Below, piece after piece: positions 44,015 through 53,405 of a stretch of 64,000 nucleotides of DNA. The stretch is from Photobacterium gaetbulicola Gung47 (GTDB lineage Bacteria > Pseudomonadota > Gammaproteobacteria > Enterobacterales > Vibrionaceae). The position numbers were made by a program, and so were the translations under genes. The notes under the pieces were generated by a model that had not been told where the DNA came from, made no database searches, and was given only the letters and a program-made list of their open reading frames with translations. The stretch lies in assembly GCA_000940995.1 (NCBI GenBank), contig CP005974.1, positions 682,001-746,000 of the forward strand, given 5' to 3'. How positions within the stretch are numbered: the first letter of the stretch is position 1; each line of letters starts with the position of its first letter.

Positions 44015-45792
44015 TGAAAATAACAAAATCCTTCAAGCGTTCTGATAAACAGAATCAACGTCGCCAGAAAGCGCCACCGGCATTTATCCCGTGGCGCTTT
44101 GGTGTTATTTGTACATGTATTTTTCTGGCCTTGGTCGCCTTGCTGGCGCGATCGGCTTATATCCAGGTTCTTGAGCCTGGCAAGTTGATCCAGGAAGGTG
44201 ATTTGCGCTCGCTGCGGGTCAAGGCACTGCCTTCTGCCCGCGGGATCATCTCCGACCGCAATGGCGAACAGCTGGCGGTCAGCGTCCCTGTGCAGGCGGT
44301 GTGGGCTGATCCGGTCCAGATCTTCAAAAATGACGGCCTTGCCCAGCCCGAACGCTGGTATGCCTTGGCCGATGTGCTGGGGCTGGATCGCCAAGGGTTG
44401 ATGACAAGGCTTGAAAACAACAGCAAGCGCCGCTTTATTTACCTGCAGCGCCAGGTTAGTCCTGCCATGGCTGCCTATGTCAGCAAGCTCAAGTTGCCCG
44501 GCATCGGCCTGAAAGATGAATCCCGCCGCTTTTACCCTGCCGGTGAAGTCAGTGCCCACCTGATCGGTGTGACCGGTATTGACAGCCACGGCTTGGAGGG
44601 CGTCGAGCGGACCTATGATGGCTGGCTGACCGGGGAGCCGGGTCGCCGTACCGTGCGCAAAGATCGCTATGGTCGGGTCGTCGAGAATATTTCCCTTAAG
44701 AAACGCGAGCCGGGCCAACCACTTAGCCTGAGTATCGATCAGCGCCTCCAGGCAGTTGCCTACCGCGCGGTGAAGCAGGCGGTAGCGGATTACCAGGCGA
44801 CGTCGGCGTCGGTGGTGATGGTCGATGTACGTACCGGTGAAATACTGGCGATGGTCAATGCGCCGTCCTATAACCCGAACAACCGCGACCAGCTGAAGAG
44901 TTTCCGGATGCGTAACCGGGCGATCACTGATGCGATGGAGCCGGGGTCAACCATCAAGCCGTTTGTGGTGCTGGCGGCCATGGAAAATGGTGTTGCCGAT
45001 GAAGATACCGTTATCGATACCGGTAACGGCCTGATGCAGATTGGCGGTAGCCGGGTGCGGGATGTGTCCCGGGTTGGTAAGGCTAATCTTGCCAAGATCC
45101 TGCAAAAGTCCAGTAATATCGGGGTCAGTAAGCTTTCGCTGGCGATGCCGGTTGATGCGGTGCTGGGGATGTACAGCAGTGTTGGACTGGGCGATGCCTC
45201 GGGGATCAATTTGATCGGCGAGGCGCAGGGCTTCTTCCCGGATCGCCGCCGTTGGTCGGACTTTGAGCGAGCCACGCTGTCTTTCGGCTACGGGATTTCC
45301 GTTACCCCCATCCAGCTGGTGCGTGCCTATGCCACTTTGGGGGCGATGGGCGTCAACCGTCCGCTTTCTATTTTGAAGACCGAATCGGTGGTGCCTGGGC
45401 GCCAGGTTGTCTCGGCGGAGAAAACCCGCAAGCTGCTAGATATGCTTGAGCTGGTCACCCACAAGGGCGGCAGTGCCCGCCGTGCGGCGGTGCCGGGTTA
45501 CCGTGTCGGTGCCAAAACCGGTACCGCGAAGAAAGCGGCAGCCGGCGGCTACAGCGATGAATACGTAGCGATGACGGCGGGACTGGCCCCGATCAGCAAT
45601 CCGCGGCTGGCAATGGTGGTGGTGGTCAACGAACCACAGGGTGATGCCTACTACGGCGGTGCCATTGCCGCGCCGATTTTCTCCGAAGTGATGGAGAGTG
45701 CCTTGCAGATTTTGAATATCCCGCCGGATGCGGGAACGCTTGAAGAATTAAATGTAGTGAACCTTAGAGGCAAGACCCATGCCGGAACCTAA
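44014..45792 (+). CDS. ftsI: FtsI (PBP3), septal peptidoglycan transpeptidase
   Basis: This 592-residue class B penicillin-binding protein has an N-terminal membrane anchor, a dimerisation/pedestal domain, and a transpeptidase domain with the active-site motifs STIK (Ser312, Lys315), SSN (366-368) and KTG (501-503). It cross-links septal wall together with FtsW. The end overlaps murE by 14 bases. Confidence 0.98.
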   Translation: MKITKSFKRSDKQNQRRQKAPPAFIPWRFGVICTCIFLALVALLARSAYIQVLEPGKLIQEGDLRSLRVKALPSARGIISDRNGEQLAVSVPVQAVWADPVQIFKNDGLAQPERWYALADVLGLDRQGLMTRLENNSKRRFIYLQRQVSPAMAAYVSKLKLPGIGLKDESRRFYPAGEVSAHLIGVTGIDSHGLEGVERTYDGWLTGEPGRRTVRKDRYGRVVENISLKKREPGQPLSLSIDQRLQAVAYRAVKQAVADYQATSASVVMVDVRTGEILAMVNAPSYNPNNRDQLKSFRMRNRAITDAMEPGSTIKPFVVLAAMENGVADEDTVIDTGNGLMQIGGSRVRDVSRVGKANLAKILQKSSNIGVSKLSLAMPVDAVLGMYSSVGLGDASGINLIGEAQGFFPDRRRWSDFERATLSFGYGISVTPIQLVRAYATLGAMGVNRPLSILKTESVVPGRQVVSAEKTRKLLDMLELVTHKGGSARRAAVPGYRVGAKTGTAKKAAAGGYSDEYVAMTAGLAPISNPRLAMVVVVNEPQGDAYYGGAIAAPIFSEVMESALQILNIPPDAGTLEELNVVNLRGKTHAGT

Positions 45793-47290
45793 ATTATTAC
45801 ACTCCATTGGCGAGTTGCTAGCGCCATGGCTAGAGGGCTTTTGTCTGCCTGAATCCGTGGCAGCGATTTCCATTGCGGGGATGACCCTTGATAGCCGGCA
45901 GGTAAAGCCTGGCGAGATGTTTGTTGCCGTTAGAGGCCACAGTGTCGATGGCCGCAAGTTCGTCGCCAAAGCGCAGCAAGCCGGTGCGGCTGTCGTATTG
46001 GCTGAGGCTGATACCGAGCAGCCTTCTCTGGAACATACCGACGGCGGTGCCGTGATTTATCTCCCTTTGCTAGGAGATTCGCTGTCGGCGATTGCGAAGC
46101 GCTTCTATCGCGCTCCAGATGAACAGATCGAAGTGGTTGCCGTGACGGGAACCAATGGTAAAACCACCATCAGCCAGATACTGGCCCAATGGGCAATGCT
46201 GTTGGGCAAGCCTGCGGGTGTGATGGGGACCACAGGTAATGGTTTGCTAGGTCAGATCCAGCCTGCGACCAATACTACTGGCAGCGCATTGGAAATCCCT
46301 TGCGAGCTGGACAAGATGGCACTCCAAGGTGCCCGCTTTGCTGCGATGGAAGTGTCTTCTCACGGTTTGGTGCAGGGGCGGGTGAAAGCCCTGGCGTTTA
46401 AGGCCAGCATCTTTACTAATTTGAGCCGTGACCACCTTGATTATCATGGTGACATGGCAAGTTATGCCGCAGCGAAGAAAACCCTGTTTACCGAGCATCA
46501 GAGTGGTGTAGCGGTGATCAATGCCGATGATGAAGTCGGCCGTGAGTGGCTTGCTGATCTGCCGCAGGCAGTCGCAGTTGCTATGGCGCAGGAAAATGTC
46601 GCTGGTCATCAAGGTCAGGCACTTTGGCTGGAATCGGTTGACTACAGCGCAAAGGGCGTGACCGTTGTCTTTGATTCCAGCTGGGGGGGCGGGCAGTTTA
46701 CTGCACCTTTGGTTGGCGCCTTTAACGTCACTAATTTGCTGTTGTCACTGGCTACCTTGCTGGCGACAGGACATGAGATGGCGGCTTTATTAGCGGTGGC
46801 ATCGCGGCTGCAGGCGGTAACCGGGCGGATGGAGGTTTTTCAAAAGCCTGACAAACCTATGATGGTCGTTGACTATGCTCACACTCCCGATGCCCTGGAA
46901 AAAGCCCTGCAAGCCCTGCGTGTGCACTGCCACGGCAAGCTATGGTGTATTTTTGGCTGTGGCGGCGACCGCGACCGCGGCAAGCGCCCGCTGATGGCGC
47001 AGGCTGCGGAGAGCCTGGCGGATCGGGTGATCCTGACCGATGACAACCCGCGCAGTGAGGCGCCGGACGCCATCATGGCTGATATGCTGGCCGGTCTTGC
47101 CCAGCCGCAATTGGCCGAGACCATCCATGACCGCCGTGCAGCATGTCAGTGGGCACTTACCCATGCTGCTGCCGAGGACATCGTGCTGGTGGCGGGCAAG
47201 GGCCACGAGGACTACCAGATCTTGGCTGACCGCACTATTCATTATTCTGACCGCGAGACGGTCGCCGAGCTGCTGGAGGTTAAGGCATGA
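45779..47290 (+). CDS. murE: MurE, UDP-MurNAc-Ala-Glu meso-DAP ligase
   Basis: This 503-residue Mur ligase has the ATP-binding motif GTNGKTTISQIL. The motif DDNPRSEAP near residue 420 marks specificity for meso-diaminopimelate over lysine. It adds the third residue of the wall peptide. It overlaps murF by four bases. Confidence 0.98.
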   Translation: MPEPKLLHSIGELLAPWLEGFCLPESVAAISIAGMTLDSRQVKPGEMFVAVRGHSVDGRKFVAKAQQAGAAVVLAEADTEQPSLEHTDGGAVIYLPLLGDSLSAIAKRFYRAPDEQIEVVAVTGTNGKTTISQILAQWAMLLGKPAGVMGTTGNGLLGQIQPATNTTGSALEIPCELDKMALQGARFAAMEVSSHGLVQGRVKALAFKASIFTNLSRDHLDYHGDMASYAAAKKTLFTEHQSGVAVINADDEVGREWLADLPQAVAVAMAQENVAGHQGQALWLESVDYSAKGVTVVFDSSWGGGQFTAPLVGAFNVTNLLLSLATLLATGHEMAALLAVASRLQAVTGRMEVFQKPDKPMMVVDYAHTPDALEKALQALRVHCHGKLWCIFGCGGDRDRGKRPLMAQAAESLADRVILTDDNPRSEAPDAIMADMLAGLAQPQLAETIHDRRAACQWALTHAAAEDIVLVAGKGHEDYQILADRTIHYSDRETVAELLEVKA

Positions 47291-48675
47291 TCCCGGTTCA
47301 ACTATCTCAATTGGCCGACGTGCTGGGCGGCCAGCTGGTTGGTGCTGATGCTATGATCTCGGCAGTCTCGACCGATACCCGTCAAATCGGCACCGAAACC
47401 CTTTTCATCGCCTTGATCGGTGAGCGCTTTGATGCCCATGATTTTTGCCAGAGCGCCAAAGAGCAAGGAGCTACCGCCTTGCTGGTAAGCAAGCACTTAC
47501 CGGTTGAGCTGCCACAGCTGGTGGTCGGCGATACCCACCTGGCACTCGGCCAGCTTGGCGCTTGGCTAAAAGCCGAAATGGAGCGTTGCCATGGCTTGAA
47601 GACGGTGGCGCTGACCGGTAGCTGCGGCAAAACCACGGTCAAAGAGATGACGGCTGCTATCTTGGCGCAGAAAGGCAAGGTACTGGCAACGGGTGGAAAC
47701 TTCAATAATGACATTGGAGTCCCGCTGACCTTGTTGCGCCTGAAGCCGGAGCATGAATACGCGGTGATTGAGCTGGGTGCCAATCACCAGAAAGAGATTT
47801 CCTACACCACTAACTTGGTCGAACCGCAAGTGGCATTGATCAACAACCTGGCCGCTGCCCACCTCGAAGGGTTTGGCTCGCTGGACGGGGTGGCGAAAGC
47901 CAAGGGAGAAATCTTCGAAGGCCTGGAAGCGCGTGGTAAAGATGCTGTCGCCGTTATCAACCTTGACTCCAATGCCCTGGACATGTGGCAGCCGATGCTG
48001 GATAAGCATCAGCTGCAGACGTTTTCGGCCACCCAGCCAGAAGCAGATTTTCACGCGCTTGACATAAATATTAACAGTATGGGCCGTGCTTGCTTTACAA
48101 TGCGCACCCCCGCTGCAACATTTCCGGTCAGCCTGACGTTGGCTGGTGGTCATAATGTCGCCAATGCGCTTGCCGCCGCTGCGCTGGCAATGGCGATGGG
48201 GGCAACGCCGGAGCAGGTACAGGCGGGGCTGGGCGGTGTGGCCAATGTGAAGGGCCGTGCCGATGTGACTGAGCCGCGCCGGAATCTGCGTCTGATCGAC
48301 GATACCTACAACGCCAGTGTCGCCTCAGTGAAGGCGGCCATCGATTTGTTGGCCGGGTTCGACGGTCAGCGCTGGTTTGTATTGGGGGACATGGCCGAGC
48401 TGGGCGATGACAGTGCAGCACTGCACCAAGAAGTGGCAGAGTATGCCTTCGAGCGTCGCCTGGATAAGGTACTGACGTTTGGCAATGCCAGCCAAATCGT
48501 CAGTAAGCTCAACAGTGGCCAACACTTTAACGATAAAACAGCATTGATCGAGACGCTGCAGCAGCAGCTCGACCCTTTGCTCAATGAAGACAACATCCAA
48601 GTGACAGTGCTAGCAAAAGGAGCCCGTAGCTCCCGCATGGAAGATGTGATTGTTGCACTGCAGGAACATAAATAA
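47287..48675 (+). CDS. murF: MurF, UDP-MurNAc-tripeptide D-Ala-D-Ala ligase
   Basis: This 462-residue Mur ligase has the ATP-binding motif GSCGKTTVKEM and the domain sequence DDTYNASVASVKAAID. It adds D-Ala-D-Ala, which must be supplied by a Ddl encoded elsewhere, since no ddl gene lies in this cluster. The stop overlaps the mraY start by one base (TAATG). Confidence 0.97.
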   Translation: MIPVQLSQLADVLGGQLVGADAMISAVSTDTRQIGTETLFIALIGERFDAHDFCQSAKEQGATALLVSKHLPVELPQLVVGDTHLALGQLGAWLKAEMERCHGLKTVALTGSCGKTTVKEMTAAILAQKGKVLATGGNFNNDIGVPLTLLRLKPEHEYAVIELGANHQKEISYTTNLVEPQVALINNLAAAHLEGFGSLDGVAKAKGEIFEGLEARGKDAVAVINLDSNALDMWQPMLDKHQLQTFSATQPEADFHALDININSMGRACFTMRTPAATFPVSLTLAGGHNVANALAAAALAMAMGATPEQVQAGLGGVANVKGRADVTEPRRNLRLIDDTYNASVASVKAAIDLLAGFDGQRWFVLGDMAELGDDSAALHQEVAEYAFERRLDKVLTFGNASQIVSKLNSGQHFNDKTALIETLQQQLDPLLNEDNIQVTVLAKGARSSRMEDVIVALQEHK

Positions 48676-49757
48676 TGATTTACTGGTTAGCTGATTTACT
48701 GGAATCGACATTTCCATTTTTTCGACTGTTTGAATACCTGACTTTCCGCGCCATCATCAGTATCTTGACGGCGCTGATGATTTCGCTGTGGATGGGACCG
48801 CGCCTGATCGCCCGCCTGCAGCTGCTGCAGATCGGCCAGGTGGTTCGCCACGATGGCCCCGAGTCTCACTTCAGCAAACGCGGCACCCCGACAATGGGCG
48901 GGATCATGATCTTGGCATCCATTGCCATTACGGTGCTGCTGTGGGCCGATCTGACCAATCCGTATGTCTGGGCGGTGCTTACCGTAATGCTGGGCTACGG
49001 TGCAGTCGGTTTTGTCGATGACTACCGCAAGGTGGTGCGTAAGAATACCGATGGCCTGATCGCCCGCTGGAAGTATTTCTGGCAGTCGGTGATTGCGTTG
49101 GGGGTGGCCTTTGCTCTGTATGTGCACGGCCAGGATACCGTGGCGACCCAGCTGGTGGTGCCATTCTTCAAGGATGTGATGCCGCAGCTTGGCTTGTTCT
49201 ACATCGTATTTACCTACTTTGTCATCGTCGGTACCAGTAATGCCGTCAACCTGACCGACGGCCTTGACGGCTTGGCAATCATGCCGACCGTGATGGTAGC
49301 CGGCGGTATGGCATTCATCGCCTGGGCGACCGGTAACGTCAACTTTGCCAACTACCTGCATATCCCTTACCTCAAAGATGCCAGTGAGCTGGTTGTCGTC
49401 TGTACCGCGATCGTCGGTGCCGGTCTGGGCTTCCTGTGGTTCAACACCTATCCGGCACAGGTCTTTATGGGCGATGTCGGCTCATTGGCCTTGGGCGGTG
49501 CGCTGGGTACCATCGCGGTACTGGTTCGCCAGGAGCTGCTGCTGGTTGTGATGGGCGGTGTCTTCGTGATGGAGACTGTGTCGGTGATCCTGCAGGTTGG
49601 CTCGTACAAATTGCGTGGCCAGCGGATCTTCCGCATGGCACCGATCCACCACCACTATGAATTGAAAGGCTGGCCGGAACCACGAGTGATTGTGCGTTTT
49701 TGGATCATTACTTTGATGCTGGTACTGATCGCACTGGCAACCCTGAAGGTAAGATAA
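48675..49757 (+). CDS. mraY: MraY, phospho-MurNAc-pentapeptide transferase
   Basis: This 360-residue integral membrane enzyme has about ten helices. It has the conserved NLTDGLDGLA catalytic loop, the DDYRK motif (FVDDYRKVVRKNTDG) and the MAPIHHHYELKGWPE histidine motif. It transfers the muropeptide to undecaprenyl phosphate, making lipid I. Confidence 0.98.
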   Translation: MIYWLADLLESTFPFFRLFEYLTFRAIISILTALMISLWMGPRLIARLQLLQIGQVVRHDGPESHFSKRGTPTMGGIMILASIAITVLLWADLTNPYVWAVLTVMLGYGAVGFVDDYRKVVRKNTDGLIARWKYFWQSVIALGVAFALYVHGQDTVATQLVVPFFKDVMPQLGLFYIVFTYFVIVGTSNAVNLTDGLDGLAIMPTVMVAGGMAFIAWATGNVNFANYLHIPYLKDASELVVVCTAIVGAGLGFLWFNTYPAQVFMGDVGSLALGGALGTIAVLVRQELLLVVMGGVFVMETVSVILQVGSYKLRGQRIFRMAPIHHHYELKGWPEPRVIVRFWIITLMLVLIALATLKVR

Positions 49758-49758
49758 G

Positions 49759-51123
49759 ATGAAAGGCTTGGAAGGCGTAAAACAGGTTGTGGTGATCGGG
49801 CTGGGCATGACTGGCCTGTCGGTGGTGAACCATTTGCAGAGGGCGGCTCAGCCATTGGACATCAAGGTCATTGATACCCGCGAGCACCCTCCAGGCCGCG
49901 AACAACTCCCGCCGTCGGTTGAGCTTTGCAGCGGCCAGTGGCAGATGGACTGGCTGATGGCGGCAGACATGATTGTCTCGAGCCCGGGGATCGCCCTGGC
50001 TACCCCGCAGCTGCAGCAGGCCGCAGCGGCCGGGATTGAGATCGTCGGTGATATCGAGCTGTTTGCCCGGACGGTAGACAAGCCGGTGGTGGCGATCACC
50101 GGTTCCAACGGCAAGAGTACCGTGACCAGCCTGGTCGGCGAGATGGCCAAAGAGGCCGGTATCAACGTCGGTGTCGGTGGTAACATCGGTTTGGCTGCGC
50201 TGGATATGCTGGCAGAGGATCACGACCTGTATGTCCTCGAGTTGTCCAGCTTCCAGCTCGAAACCACCTCCAACCTGGCATTGAAAGCCGCGGCCTACCT
50301 CAACCTGTCCGAAGATCATATGGACCGCTATCCGGGCGGCCTGGCACAGTACAGTACGGCCAAGATGCGGATCTTCAACCATACCGAGCTGGCGGTGTTC
50401 AACCGCGAAGATCTGGCGACAAAGCCTGCTACTGATGGTTGTGAGCTAGCGCTGGTCAGTTTTGGCCTCAATGCCGGCAATGCGGATAGTACCGAGCGCT
50501 ATGGCTTGGTAGAGCACTGCGGCGAGGAGTGGCTGGCCATCGCAGGCGAGCCTGTCATGCCAAGCAAGGATATTGCCCTGGTCGGCCGCCACAATGTGGC
50601 CAATAGCTTGGCGGCGCTGGCCCTGGCCGATGCAGCAGGCATTGACCGCGAGGCCTCGTGCCGGGCGCTGCGTCGCTACAACGGCTTGGCCCACCGCTGT
50701 CAGCTGGTTGCCGAGCAGCATGGCGTAAAGTGGGTCAATGACTCCAAAGCGACCAACCTGGCGAGCACCCTGGCCGCGCTTAACGGTCTGCAGCTTGACG
50801 GCAAGCTGCACTTGCTGGTCGGTGGTGACGGCAAGGGGGCGGATTTTTCCGAGTTGGCCCCGGTGTTGGCCACATTGGATACCCAGCTCTATTGTTTTGG
50901 CCGTGATGGCCATCAGTTTGCCCCATTGGTGCCGCAGCCGGTAATGGTTGAGACGATGGAGCAAGCCATGTCGCAAGCAGCGCATACCGCCCGTGCTGGT
51001 GACATGATTTTGCTATCACCGGCCTGTGCGAGCTTCGATCAATTTGCTAACTTTATGGTACGTGGTGATACCTTTGTCGAATTGGCACAATCACTGCAGC
51101 ATCAAGTAGGCAAGGATAGCTGA
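49759..51123 (+). CDS. murD: MurD, UDP-MurNAc-Ala D-glutamate ligase
   Basis: This 454-residue Mur ligase has an N-terminal Rossmann-like UDP-binding domain (VVIGLGMTGLSVVNHL) and the ATP-binding motif GSNGKSTVTSL. It adds D-glutamate. It starts one base after the mraY stop and overlaps ftsW by one base. Confidence 0.97.
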   Translation: MKGLEGVKQVVVIGLGMTGLSVVNHLQRAAQPLDIKVIDTREHPPGREQLPPSVELCSGQWQMDWLMAADMIVSSPGIALATPQLQQAAAAGIEIVGDIELFARTVDKPVVAITGSNGKSTVTSLVGEMAKEAGINVGVGGNIGLAALDMLAEDHDLYVLELSSFQLETTSNLALKAAAYLNLSEDHMDRYPGGLAQYSTAKMRIFNHTELAVFNREDLATKPATDGCELALVSFGLNAGNADSTERYGLVEHCGEEWLAIAGEPVMPSKDIALVGRHNVANSLAALALADAAGIDREASCRALRRYNGLAHRCQLVAEQHGVKWVNDSKATNLASTLAALNGLQLDGKLHLLVGGDGKGADFSELAPVLATLDTQLYCFGRDGHQFAPLVPQPVMVETMEQAMSQAAHTARAGDMILLSPACASFDQFANFMVRGDTFVELAQSLQHQVGKDS

Positions 51124-52331
51124 TGGCAGGAGCGGTAAAGGAAGGGGTGGGGCAGTTTTTTGACTGGATGACCAAACCGGCGGCACACAGCCCGTATGAC
51201 AGGCAACTGGTCTGGATCGCTCTGGCCTTGATGGCCACTGGGCTGGTCATGGTGACCTCTGCCTCGGTGCCGATCGCGACCCGCCTGACAGATATGCCGT
51301 TCTACTTTGCCCTGCGCCATGGCTTCTTTCTAGTGTGCTCTTTGGTGCTGGCAAGTTTCGTTCTGATGATCCCGCTCGAAAAGTGGCGTCAGTACAGCGT
51401 GCCGATGCTGATCCTTTCGATTGTTTTGCTGATCGCGGTCCTTGGCGTTGGCCGTTCAGTTAACGGGGCATCGCGCTGGATCCCGCTGGGGATTTTCAAC
51501 CTGCAGCCTGCTGAAGTGGCCAAGCTTTCCCTGTTCTTGTTTCTTTCGGGTTACCTGGTCCGCCAATATCAGCAGGTGAGGGAAACCTTCGTCGGTTTTG
51601 CCAAGCCGCTGCTGGTACTTATTGTACTCGGCGGCTTGTTGCTTGAGCAGCCCGACCTCGGCTCCTTCGTGGTGATGTTCGTTACCACGGTCGGTATGCT
51701 GTTTATTGCTGGTGCCAAACTGTGGCAGTTCATTGTCATGATAGCCACGGCGGGCGTCGGTATTGCCTCTCTGATTTACTTCGAACCTTACCGCTGGCGA
51801 CGGGTGACGTCGTTTCTTGACCCTTGGGATGACCCGTTTGGCAGCGGCTACCAGTTGACCCAGTCACTGATGGCCTTCGGTCGTGGTGATTGGCTGGGAC
51901 AGGGGCTGGGCAACTCAATTCAGAAACTTGAGTATCTGCCCGAGGCACATACCGATTTCGTGTTTGCGGTATTGGCTGAGGAAGTCGGGCTGATTGGGGT
52001 GACAGTCGTGCTGCTGCTGATCTTCGCTCTGGTGTTCAAGGCGCTGATGATCGGCCGCCGCTGCCTGCAGACCGAGCAGTTATATGGAGGTTTTCTGGCA
52101 TTTGGCTTTGCATTCTGGTTTGCTTTCCAGACCTTGGTCAATGTCGGGGCTGCCGCGGGCATGGTTCCGACCAAGGGCCTGACTCTGCCACTGATCAGTT
52201 ACGGTGGCTCCAGTTTATTTATTATGGCTACTGCGGTCGCCATTTTGATCCGGATAGATTATGAGCAGCGAATCGCTGCCAAAGCAATGCCGGATCCGGA
52301 AGTAGAAGAAAATGACAATGAACAAGAATAA
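51123..52331 (+). CDS. ftsW: FtsW, septal peptidoglycan glycosyltransferase
   Basis: This 402-residue SEDS-family protein has about ten membrane helices with conserved segments GRSVNGASRWIPLG, QPDLGSFVVM and LPLISYGGSS. It polymerises lipid II at the septum with FtsI. The end overlaps murG by 20 bases. Confidence 0.97.
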   Translation: MAGAVKEGVGQFFDWMTKPAAHSPYDRQLVWIALALMATGLVMVTSASVPIATRLTDMPFYFALRHGFFLVCSLVLASFVLMIPLEKWRQYSVPMLILSIVLLIAVLGVGRSVNGASRWIPLGIFNLQPAEVAKLSLFLFLSGYLVRQYQQVRETFVGFAKPLLVLIVLGGLLLEQPDLGSFVVMFVTTVGMLFIAGAKLWQFIVMIATAGVGIASLIYFEPYRWRRVTSFLDPWDDPFGSGYQLTQSLMAFGRGDWLGQGLGNSIQKLEYLPEAHTDFVFAVLAEEVGLIGVTVVLLLIFALVFKALMIGRRCLQTEQLYGGFLAFGFAFWFAFQTLVNVGAAAGMVPTKGLTLPLISYGGSSLFIMATAVAILIRIDYEQRIAAKAMPDPEVEENDNEQE

Positions 52332-53391
52332 ACGCCTGCTGGTCATGGCGGGCGGCACCGGAGGCCATGTTTTTCCGGGCTTGGCGGTTGCCAAGCGCTT
52401 GCAGCAAGAAGGCTGGGACATTCGCTGGTTGGGTACGGCTGATCGAATGGAAGCCGAATTGGTGCCAAAGCACGGTATCGAGATCGACTTTATCAAGGTT
52501 AAGGGCTTGCGCGGCCAGGGGATTACCCGGTTGTTGGCTGCGCCATTCAAGATTGTCGGTGCGATCCTGCAGGCGAGAAAATATATCAAGGCGTGGCAGC
52601 CCGATGCTGTGCTGGGCATGGGCGGCTATGTCAGCGGCCCGGGCGGCGTCGCAGCCTGGTTGTCGGGCGTACCGGTGATCCTGCATGAACAAAATGCGGT
52701 AGCCGGCCTGACCAACCAGTGGCTTTCACGCATTGCTTCCAGCGTACTGCAGGCCTTTCCGGGCGCTTTCCCGAACCGCGAGGTTGTCGGCAACCCTGTG
52801 CGTCAGGATGTGGTGTCGCTGGCAGCGCCAGAGCAGCGCTTCGCCGAGCGTGAAGGCCCGATCAGGGTATTGGTGATGGGCGGTAGTCAGGGTGCACGCA
52901 TCCTTAATCAAACACTGCCTCAAGTGGCGGGCTTGCTGGGCGATAAAATCACGGTGTGGCACCAGGCTGGCAAAGGGGCTCAGGCACAGACCGAGCAAGA
53001 TTACGCACAATACGCCAACGCGCCGGGTGACAATTACCAAGTAACCGAATTCATTGACGAAGTGGCCGCCGCCTATGCGTGGGCTGACATTGTCGTTTGC
53101 CGCTCGGGGGCCCTGACGGTCTCCGAACTGTCGGCGGCAGGCCTCGGCGCGGTGTTTGTGCCATTCATGCACAAGGATCGCCAGCAGGCCCTCAATGCCG
53201 ATCATTTGGTGCAGTGTGGCGCCGCAAAAATGATTGAGCAGCCAGAGCTGACTGCCGAAGGGTTGGCCGATACCTTACAACAATTAGATCGTGCACAGCT
53301 GGCCCAGATGGCGCAGGCGGCACGAGACGCAGCGATTGTGGATGCTGACCGCCGGGTGGCGGAGGTGATTAAATCGCTGGCAAAGCAATAA
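52312..53391 (+). CDS. murG: MurG, lipid II synthase
   Basis: This 359-residue GT-B glycosyltransferase has the N-terminal GGTGGHVFPGLAVA motif and the C-terminal nucleotide-sugar region VCRSGALTVSELSAAG. It adds GlcNAc to lipid I at the inner face of the membrane. Alternative starts at 52312 and 52318 both lie within the end of ftsW. Confidence 0.97.
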   Translation: MTMNKNKRLLVMAGGTGGHVFPGLAVAKRLQQEGWDIRWLGTADRMEAELVPKHGIEIDFIKVKGLRGQGITRLLAAPFKIVGAILQARKYIKAWQPDAVLGMGGYVSGPGGVAAWLSGVPVILHEQNAVAGLTNQWLSRIASSVLQAFPGAFPNREVVGNPVRQDVVSLAAPEQRFAEREGPIRVLVMGGSQGARILNQTLPQVAGLLGDKITVWHQAGKGAQAQTEQDYAQYANAPGDNYQVTEFIDEVAAAYAWADIVVCRSGALTVSELSAAGLGAVFVPFMHKDRQQALNADHLVQCGAAKMIEQPELTAEGLADTLQQLDRAQLAQMAQAARDAAIVDADRRVAEVIKSLAKQ

Positions 53392-53405
53392 GACGAGACA
53401 AAGTG